The notes beneath the pieces are model-generated. The model saw only the letters and a list, made by a program, of their open reading frames with translations, searched no databases and was not told the origin of the DNA. From the NCBI GenBank assembly GCA_937121005.1, contig CAKZKB010000689.1:1-9874 (forward strand): a stretch of 9,874 nucleotides of DNA, in the 5' to 3' direction. Positions 1-4,506 of the stretch are shown here, piece by piece; positions within the stretch are counted from its first letter, which is position 1; the number at the start of each line of letters is the position of its first letter. A program made the position numbers and the translations under genes. This DNA is from an uncultured cyanobacterium (lineage in GTDB: Bacteria > Cyanobacteriota > Cyanobacteriia > Cyanobacteriales > Geitlerinemataceae).

Positions 1-993
1 GACCCGGACGAAGGTCAAGCGACCGTAGGGGTCAGCCATAACCTTAAACGCCAAAGCCGCAAGCGGGGCTTCGTCGTCGGCGGGGCGCTCGGCGGTTTCG
101 CCGTCGGGAAGCAGCCCTTGAATGGGGGGCACTTCTAACGGCGACGGTAGGTAGTCTACCACTGTGTCGAGCAAGCGCTGCACGCCTTTGTTTTTGAAGG
201 CAGAACCGCAGGTCATGGGGACGAGGGTCCCGGCAATGGTGCCTTTACGCAACAAGTCGCGAATTTCGTCGTTGTCGATTTCCACCTCGCCTTCGAGGTG
301 TTCGAGATATTTTTCCATGAAGGCATCGTCGGTTTCGGAGACGGCTTCGAGGAGTTTTTCTCGGTATTCGTCGGCGAGTTCGCGGACGCTATCGGGGATT
401 TCGGTTTCTTGGATGTCGGTGCCGAGATCGTTGGTGTAGATGAACGCTCTCATGCGTACCAAATCCACGATTCCCTGGAAGTCGTTTTCGCTGCCGATGG
501 GAATTTGGATGGGGACAGCGTTCGTCCGCAAGCGATCGCAGACCTGTTGGTACACTTTGAAGAAGTTGGCCCCGGTGCGATCCATCTTGTTCACGAAGAT
601 GATTCGGGGCACTTTGTAGCGATCGGCCTGCCGCCACACGGTTTCGGTTTGGGGCTGCACGCCGCCAACGGAACACAACACCGTAATCACGCCATCGAGG
701 ACGCGCATGGAACGCTCCACTTCGATGGTGAAATCGACGTGACCGGGGGTGTCGATAATGTTGATTTGGTGGTCGAGCCAGTTGGTACTAATGGCAGCAG
801 CCGTAATGGTGATGCCCCGTTCCCGTTCTTGCGCCATCCAGTCGGTGACGGCGGTGCCTTCGTGGACTTCGCCGAGTTTGTGGACGATGCCCGAATAAAA
901 TAGGATGCGCTCGGTGGTGGTGGTTTTTCCGGCATCGATATGAGCGGCGATACCGATGTTGCGAATTCGTTCTAGCGGGATGGTACGGGCCAC
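1..993 (-). CDS. fusA: Elongation factor G, N-terminal part (cut by window edge)
   Basis: Translational GTPase that drives translocation of tRNA and mRNA on the ribosome. The first 331 residues are visible, under half of a normal EF-G of about 690 residues; the rest lies beyond base 1, where the frame ends cleanly on a codon. Direct translation gives the GTPase motifs in order: G1 AHIDAGKTT (residues 17-25), switch region with RGITI (59-63), G3 DTPGH (81-85) and G4 NKMD (135-138). The start is a GTG at 991-993 giving MARTIPLERIRN, the conserved EF-G N-terminus. It is preceded by GGAGGG (complement of 998-1003), a good ribosome binding site. Third gene of the str operon after rpsL and rpsG on the same strand; tuf is expected next, outside the window. 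Nothing unusual is seen in the sequence. Confidence 0.97.
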   Translation of the reverse strand, partial: MARTIPLERIRNIGIAAHIDAGKTTTTERILFYSGIVHKLGEVHEGTAVTDWMAQERERGITITAAAISTNWLDHQINIIDTPGHVDFTIEVERSMRVLDGVITVLCSVGGVQPQTETVWRQADRYKVPRIIFVNKMDRTGANFFKVYQQVCDRLRTNAVPIQIPIGSENDFQGIVDLVRMRAFIYTNDLGTDIQETEIPDSVRELADEYREKLLEAVSETDDAFMEKYLEHLEGEVEIDNDEIRDLLRKGTIAGTLVPMTCGSAFKNKGVQRLLDTVVDYLPSPLEVPPIQGLLPDGETAERPADDEAPLAALAFKVMADPYGRLTFVRV

Positions 994-1082
994 TATTCCC
1001 TCCTTTTGCGTGCGACTGCCGCCTTCTGGCAGTTCGGACTGGCGCGATCGCCCCTTGGGGCAGCGATCGGCAAGGCTTTCTT

Positions 1083-1119
1083 ATTATATGTTAATATTTG
1101 TCTTAAGTTTTGTTGACAA
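1083..1119 (-). promoter_or_regulatory. Possible internal promoter for fusA
   Basis: The 157-bp rpsG-fusA gap is AT-rich in the middle. On the minus strand it contains TTGTCA (1114-1119), a weak -10-like TATTAA 17 bases further on (1091-1096), and a perfect TATAAT (1083-1088) that is 25 bases from TTGTCA. Spacing favours the weaker -10. A short stem (AGTGCC/GGCGCT around an A-rich loop) lies nearer rpsG but is too weak to call a terminator. fusA may be transcribed both from rpsL and from here; this is inference only. Confidence 0.3.
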
Positions 1120-1150
1120 GCGCCTTTTTTTCTGGCACTCGCCCCCTCCC

Positions 1151-1621
1151 TTAATACCGATAGTGGGCGAAGGCTTTGTTGGCTTCGGCCATGCGGTGCG
1201 TTTCTTCGCGCTTGCGGATGGTATTTCCGGTTTCGTTGGCCGCATCCATCAGTTCGTTGGCCATTTTTTGGGCCATGGATTTGCCCGATCGCTTCCGGGA
1301 GGCATCGATCAGCCAGCGCAACGCTAGCGCTGTGCCGCGATCGGCTCGCACCTCCATCGGCACTTGGTAGGTGGCCCCACCCACCCGGCGGGCTTTCACT
1401 TCCACCAAAGGCGTGGCATTGCGCACCGCCGTCTCGAACAATTCCAACGGTTCCGATCCCGTGCGTTCGGCGATAATACTCATGGCATCGTAGACGATGC
1501 CCGAGGCCAGAGATTTTTTGCCGCAGCGCATGACGCGGCGCACCATCATGGTGACTAAGCGGCTACTATAAACTGGGTCGGGAGGAATCGGACGTTTTTG
1601 AATGACTTGACGGCGGGACAT
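1151..1621 (-). CDS. rpsG: 30S ribosomal protein S7
   Basis: Primary 16S rRNA-binding protein that nucleates assembly of the head of the small subunit. The 156-residue product has the normal S7 length and typical sequence: MSRRQVIQKR at the N-terminus, the S7 signature region at about residues 20-46 (SRLVTMMVRRVMRCGKKS), VGGATYQVP at 80-88, and a C-terminus ending FAHYRY. The frame stays open upstream to 1699. That extension would encode a repeat-derived KIQNPKS run and is absent from S7 proteins, so the ATG at 1619-1621 is chosen. No Shine-Dalgarno sequence precedes it; a tandem heptamer repeat occupies the leader instead. It lies 98 bp after rpsL and 157 bp before fusA. Confidence 0.97.
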   Translation of the reverse strand: MSRRQVIQKRPIPPDPVYSSRLVTMMVRRVMRCGKKSLASGIVYDAMSIIAERTGSEPLELFETAVRNATPLVEVKARRVGGATYQVPMEVRADRGTALALRWLIDASRKRSGKSMAQKMANELMDAANETGNTIRKREETHRMAEANKAFAHYRY

Positions 1622-1624
1622 AAC

Positions 1625-1656
1625 GATTTTGGATTTTGGATTTTGGATTTTGGATT
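1625..1656. repeat. Tandem heptamer (GATTTTG)x4.5 in the rpsG leader
   Basis: Four exact GATTTTG units (1625-1652) plus a partial GATT. On the coding strand the unit reads CAAAATC and the array ends 3 bases before the rpsG ATG. Short tandem heptamers of this kind are common in filamentous cyanobacteria. The array fills the place where a ribosome binding site would be. Confidence 0.9.
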
Positions 1657-1719
1657 GTTTGAGCGATCGGCTCGGGATGTCAAGTGACGTTGTTCGCACC
1701 TAAACATCGCACTCAAACC

Positions 1720-2091
1720 TTACTTCGGTCGTTTGGCTCCGTATTTGGATCGCCCTTGACGGCGATCTTTGACACCCGATGTATCGAGGGTGCCGCGCAC
1801 GATATGATAGCGCACTCCGGGCAAATCTTTAACCCGACCGCCGCGAATCAGGACGACGGAGTGTTCCTGGAGGTTGTGGCCGATACCGGGGATGTAGGCT
1901 GTGACCTCGAACCCAGAGGTCATCCGCACCCGTGCCACTTTCCGCAGGGCCGAGTTCGGTTTTTTCGGGGTGGTGGTGTACACGCGAGTACACACGCCGC
2001 GACGCTGGGGGCAGCTTTTCAGGGCGGGGGACTTAGTTTTCTTGTGGGCTTTCTTGCGCTCGCTGCGGATGAGTTGCTGAATGGTGGGCAT
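1720..2091 (-). CDS. rpsL: 30S ribosomal protein S12
   Basis: Decoding-centre protein of the small ribosomal subunit. The 123-residue product matches the usual bacterial length. MPTIQQLIRSERK begins the protein; the conserved loop TPKKPNSALRKV is at about residues 41-52 and GRVKDLPGVRYH at about 85-96. The lysines in TPKKPNS and RVKDLPG, which change to Arg or other residues in streptomycin-resistant mutants, are both the sensitive type. First gene of the rpsL-rpsG-fusA str operon. No clear Shine-Dalgarno sequence is visible before the ATG at 2089-2091, which is frequent in cyanobacteria. Confidence 0.98.
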   Translation of the reverse strand: MPTIQQLIRSERKKAHKKTKSPALKSCPQRRGVCTRVYTTTPKKPNSALRKVARVRMTSGFEVTAYIPGIGHNLQEHSVVLIRGGRVKDLPGVRYHIVRGTLDTSGVKDRRQGRSKYGAKRPK

Positions 2092-2143
2092 ATTCGGCGC
2101 TGGCCTGTATGATAACGACTCTGTAATTTTGCAACAGCTTCTT

Positions 2144-2173
2144 AGCTTAGCATGGGGCGATCGTCGCTGTCAA
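2144..2173 (-). promoter_or_regulatory. Probable str operon promoter upstream of rpsL
   Basis: On the minus strand there is a perfect -35 TTGACA (complement of 2168-2173), an 18-bp spacer, and a -10 TAAGCT (complement of 2144-2149) that fits TAN3T. It predicts a leader of about 45 nt before rpsL. Called from sequence only. Confidence 0.45.
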
Positions 2174-2307
2174 CACTTTATTCATGTCGCGCCCGCACAG
2201 ACGAGAGTCGCGGTTCGTACTCAGCTACAACCTAGACCGTGCAAGGGTTTCAAGACAAGGCTTTACCCCGAAGGCGCGATCGTGGTACAATTGTAGTAAT
2301 TTTAGGC

Positions 2308-2535
2308 ATGACGGACATGGGTTTGCGGCGATCGCTGGTGCGATTAACAATCGGTAGCACGGTTTTGTTAGGTAGTTTGGCGTTTCCCCCTTTGGTTGCT
2401 GGAGAAGGCGTGATTTGGGGAACGCTGATGACCACTGCTTTAGCCAGTGCAGCCGCAGGGAATACCGCTAATGCGATCGATGCCTTATTTTTAGAAGGGG
2501 ATGAGGACGATCGCGTTTCGTTAGCCTGTTGCTAG
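2308..2535 (+). CDS. Small putative exported or membrane protein, unknown function
   Basis: I do not recognise a family. The 75-residue product (72 residues if the ATG at 2317 is used) has a basic N-terminus (MGLRRSLVR) and then a hydrophobic stretch at about residues 11-28 (LTIGSTVLLGSLAFPPLV), resembling a signal peptide or a single membrane anchor. A second, weaker hydrophobic run, rich in Ala, Thr and Gly, covers about 34-48. An acidic patch (EGDEDD) and a C-terminal CC follow. The frame opens at 2239, but the upstream residues are low-complexity and charged, so a later start is preferred. AGG at 2304-2306 is a weak ribosome site better spaced for the 2317 start. TACAAT at 2286-2291 could be a -10 box. 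It stands alone, divergent from rpsL. It may not be a real gene. Confidence 0.42.
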   Translation: MTDMGLRRSLVRLTIGSTVLLGSLAFPPLVAGEGVIWGTLMTTALASAAAGNTANAIDALFLEGDEDDRVSLACC

Positions 2536-2749
2536 CTGTAGTAACTTTGTAGATAACCATCAATTTTCTTTCAACTTAGGACACACCTCAAAATGTAAGT
2601 TGGGAGCCATAAAAACACACATCAAAATTGGCAAAAAAGTTAGTTCGCCCTAAAATAATACCATTTTCCGAAAATCATGTTACATCTTGAATTGGGCAAA
2701 CGCCGTTTGCCCCTACACGGACATTCTCATCTAAGGGTATCGCTTTCCG
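2536..2749. other. Non-coding stretch with one palindromic repeat
   Basis: AT-rich sequence with no convincing ORF between the 75-aa gene (+) and the 72-aa gene (-), which converge here. It contains the palindrome at 2694-2712 and one copy of a 13-bp direct repeat, ATAACCATCAATT (2553-2565), whose second copy lies at 3047-3059 on the far side of the 72-aa gene. Confidence 0.6.
2694..2712. repeat. Short palindrome GGGCAAACG-C-CGTTTGCCC
   Basis: Perfect 9-bp arms around one base, followed by CCTACA. It resembles the interspersed palindromes found in multiple copies in many cyanobacterial genomes. It lies between two converging genes and could form a transcript-end hairpin, though no T-run follows on either strand. 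Confidence 0.6.
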
Positions 2750-2968
2750 TCAAGCATTTTGGGTAATCTCCTGTTTCATTTCTATGAATTTCATAAGTTG
2801 TTGTTCCGATCCATGAGAATTGTGTACCGCAGCGATAATATCTGCGGCTTCATCTTCTAATACCAATCCTTCCTCTTTGGCTAATTCAGCCATGAGAAAA
2901 TACACCAATTGAAACCTTTCAGCCCGAGATAGCTGTTGAACGCGATCGAGCAATTCAGAATTTGCCAT
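2750..2968 (-). CDS. Small soluble protein of unknown function (orphan antitoxin-like)
   Basis: The 72-residue product begins MANSELLDRVQQLSRAERFQ, with a predicted helical segment LVYFLMAELAKEEG and then an acidic middle (LEDEAADIIAAV). The N-terminal pattern (LL.RVQ.LSRAE..QL..FL..ELA.EE) resembles small cyanobacterial proteins that often sit beside toxin genes. I infer an antitoxin-like or orphan protein; no catalytic motif is seen and no partner gene is adjacent on its 3' side. Its own near-consensus promoter (3000-3028) lies just upstream, so it is not simply the tail of the higBA transcript. No strong ribosome site precedes the ATG at 2966-2968. Confidence 0.62.
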   Translation of the reverse strand: MANSELLDRVQQLSRAERFQLVYFLMAELAKEEGLVLEDEAADIIAAVHNSHGSEQQLMKFIEMKQEITQNA

Positions 2969-2999
2969 GAGAGATCTGTGAGAATAAAACCTATGTTTG

Positions 3000-3028
3000 A
3001 TTATATCAGTATTTAAGTGTCAGGTCAA
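3000..3028 (-). promoter_or_regulatory. Near-consensus promoter of the 72-aa gene
   Basis: On the minus strand: -35 TTGACC (complement of 3023-3028), spacer of exactly 17, -10 TATAAT (complement of 3000-3005). It predicts a leader of about 25 nt before the ATG ending at 2968. It lies between the end of the HigA-like gene and this gene. Confidence 0.6.
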
Positions 3029-3060
3029 AAATTCGTAACTCGACGAATAACCATCAATTG

Positions 3061-3282
3061 TCACTCATCCAGTTCGGAAACGCGATCGCGCTCGTACTGT
3101 TCGATTAAAACACCGATAATATCCATCAGCGATGCTAAAGGGTGTTCTTCGTCTTCCCCCACCTCATCAATGAGGCGATCGAGCCACTCCACAAGCTGTT
3201 GATAGCTTTCCTCGTCGTGGGGAACGGCTAACCGATCGGCTAGGGGTTGCCATACTTTTTGGGTTTCATCAATACTCAACAT
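3061..3282 (-). CDS. HigA-like antitoxin lacking the helix-turn-helix
   Basis: The 73-residue acidic product follows the toxin gene by 2 bases. A GGAGAG ribosome site (complement of 3290-3295) lies inside the end of the toxin gene, 7 bases before the ATG, so translation of the two is probably coupled. Residues 27-60 (YQQLVEWLDRLIDE, then HPLASLMDIIGVLIEQYE) resemble the N-terminal toxin-binding region of E. coli HigA (YTQALELVDHLLL...NPLLDLV). The XRE-type DNA-binding half of HigA is absent, and none appears in any frame in the 60-90 bases downstream. It is either a naturally short antitoxin that neutralises without binding DNA or a decayed gene. The role is inferred mainly from its neighbour. 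Confidence 0.65.
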   Translation of the reverse strand: MLSIDETQKVWQPLADRLAVPHDEESYQQLVEWLDRLIDEVGEDEEHPLASLMDIIGVLIEQYERDRVSELDE

Positions 3283-3284
3283 TT

Positions 3285-3572
3285 TTACTCTCTCCAGTTT
3301 CCTCGATTGTACTCTTCATGGATCAAAATAGCTCGGATATAGAGTTTCTGTCGATTGTAGTGAATGGCAGCAATCAGCCGGACTTTGTTTCCACCGATAT
3401 CAAATACAGTCAAATTGTCAACGCGATCGGCACTAGGAAATTCCCTCCGGAGTTCGGCAAAAGAATTAAACGTTCCTGTTTTGACAATTTTATACCAGCG
3501 TACTAAGGCACTTTTTGTCTCTGGATACTTTGCTGCAAATTCATTCAGGCGTTTTCGAGTAATGACGTGCAT
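3285..3572 (-). CDS. higB: HigB-family toxin (ribosome-dependent mRNA interferase)
   Basis: The 95-residue product aligns by eye with E. coli HigB along most of its length: MH(V/L)ITRK at the start, AAKYPETKSALV (residues 13-24), FPSAD.V near 45-51, VFDIGGNKVRLIA (56-68) and LYIRAILIHEEY (77-88). HigB belongs to the RelE/ParE superfold and cleaves mRNA on the ribosome; family members use basic residues on the beta-sheet. The toxin comes before the antitoxin, the usual order for higBA and the reverse of most type II systems. The ATG at 3570-3572 has no strong ribosome site. The upstream gap shared with the divergent Uma2 gene contains a 10-bp inverted repeat. Confidence 0.88.
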   Translation of the reverse strand: MHVITRKRLNEFAAKYPETKSALVRWYKIVKTGTFNSFAELRREFPSADRVDNLTVFDIGGNKVRLIAAIHYNRQKLYIRAILIHEEYNRGNWRE

Positions 3573-3580
3573 AATCGAAC

Positions 3581-3652
3581 CGATCGGGACTCACCTATCG
3601 CAACTTACAGTCGATCGCTTGTAGAACAGGTAGCCTGGGGTTGTCCCGATCG
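3581..3652. promoter_or_regulatory. Inverted repeat CGATCGGGAC ... GTCCCGATCG between higB and uma2
   Basis: Perfect 10-bp arms at 3581-3590 and 3643-3652, separated by 52 bp, in the divergent spacer. The arms lie close to the higB start and just upstream of the uma2 promoter. It could be a paired operator. CGATCG is frequent in this genome because of HIP1, which raises the odds of chance; only the GGAC/GTCC part adds independent weight. Confidence 0.25.
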
Positions 3653-3659
3653 TTGATGG

Positions 3660-3689
3660 TTGATAGAAATTGATTGCTATGGATATAAT
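3660..3689 (+). promoter_or_regulatory. Promoter of the Uma2 gene
   Basis: TTGATA (3660-3665), an 18-bp spacer, and a perfect TATAAT (3684-3689), followed by an AAGGAG ribosome site (3705-3710) and the GTG start at 3717. The spacing of all parts is coherent. Confidence 0.6.
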
Positions 3690-3716
3690 AAGCTATTGTA
3701 GCATAAGGAGAAGCTA

Positions 3717-4301
3717 GTGACGATCTCTCTAACGAAAACCGAAACCGCTTTACGCCTGTGGACAGTCTCAGAATACCACCGTATGGCCGAAGTCGGTATC
3801 CTGCAACCCGACGATCGCGTCGAACTCGTCGCCGGACAAATTCTCCGTAAAATGAGTCCCCAAAAAACACCCCACGCCGCAGCGATAACCCGGTGCATTC
3901 GCATCTTTAGCCAACGTTTCGGCGATGCAGTTTTGGTTCGCAGCCAACTTCCTGTCACCCTCAACACCTACTCCGAACCCGAACCCGATATCGCCATCGT
4001 TCGCAGGGATCCTCGCGACTATCTCGACGCACATCCCACGCCAACAGATGTCTATTTAATTGTAGAAATTTCTGACACCACTTTAGAACGCGATCGCGGC
4101 ATCAAAGCCACCGAATACGGACGATCCGGTATTGCCGAATACTGGGTTTTGGATGTCAAAAATCGCCAACTGCACGTCTTTCGCCAACCGGGCGATCGCG
4201 GTTACGAACAACAGGCGATCGTCCCCGAAACCGAATCTATTTCTCCGGTCAAATTAGGGGACGATCGCGTTTCCGTGCGAGATATCTTACCTCCAATCTA
4301 A
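3717..4301 (+). CDS. Uma2-family PD-(D/E)XK nuclease
   Basis: The 194-residue product has the features of the Uma2 (DUF820) family, which is strongly expanded in cyanobacteria and has a restriction-endonuclease-like fold; the biological role is unknown. Seen in order: W.VSEYHRMAEVGIL (residues 15-29), the strand pair DRVELVAGQI (33-42), the family motif EPEPDIAIV with likely catalytic Asp91, then LIVEISD with Glu117, a helix containing Lys130 (GIKATEYG), and EYWVLDVKNRQLHVFR (141-156). The core D..E..K set is intact, so the protein could be active. GTG start with AAGGAG six bases upstream. The gene body holds several HIP1 sites, so it looks resident rather than newly acquired. It converges on cphA, with the MITE between them. 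Confidence 0.88.
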   Translation: MTISLTKTETALRLWTVSEYHRMAEVGILQPDDRVELVAGQILRKMSPQKTPHAAAITRCIRIFSQRFGDAVLVRSQLPVTLNTYSEPEPDIAIVRRDPRDYLDAHPTPTDVYLIVEISDTTLERDRGIKATEYGRSGIAEYWVLDVKNRQLHVFRQPGDRGYEQQAIVPETESISPVKLGDDRVSVRDILPPI

Positions 4302-4325
4302 AAAATTGGGAACTGTAGATGGAAA

Positions 4326-4462
4326 GGACAAAGGTAAGGATTCAGGTATGCTAGGGTAAACGGGTCTAGAAACCCGGTTTCTAAAAGGAAAAACTCGGAT
4401 TTTTTCCGGCTATAAGCGAGAAACCGGGTTTCTCTGTACCACCTGAATGCTTACGGACAAAG
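4326..4462. mobile_element. 121-bp MITE with 14-bp terminal inverted repeats and 8-bp target duplication
   Basis: The element body is 4334-4454. The left end is GTAAGGATTCAGGT (4334-4347) and the right end ACCTGAATGCTTAC (4441-4454): 14-bp inverted repeats with one mismatch. The flanks are identical, GGACAAAG at 4326-4333 and 4455-4462, an exact 8-bp target duplication. Inside are two copies of a near-palindrome, AGAAACCCGGTTTCT (4368-4382) and its complement AGAAACCGGGTTTCT (4419-4433), around a central hairpin GGAAAAA/TTTTTCC (4387-4393 with 4401-4407). The whole can fold into a long cruciform or RNA hairpin. No coding capacity. Ends starting GTAA with 8-bp duplications are typical of the IS66 family, so it was probably mobilised by an IS66 transposase in trans (inference). 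Confidence 0.8.
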
Positions 4463-4506
4463 AAAAGAGTTTCCAGTAAACTTCTACTAGAAACCCTTTC
4501 TCGGTG

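Noticed and set aside
298..903. Open frame of 201 codons on the plus strand
   Set aside because: It is the exact complement of the fusA coding frame, whose EF-G motifs are clear.
1622..1699. N-terminal extension of S7 by 26 residues
   Set aside because: The extension is encoded by the tandem heptamer and reads as a repeated KIQNPKS. S7 proteins begin at the internal ATG.
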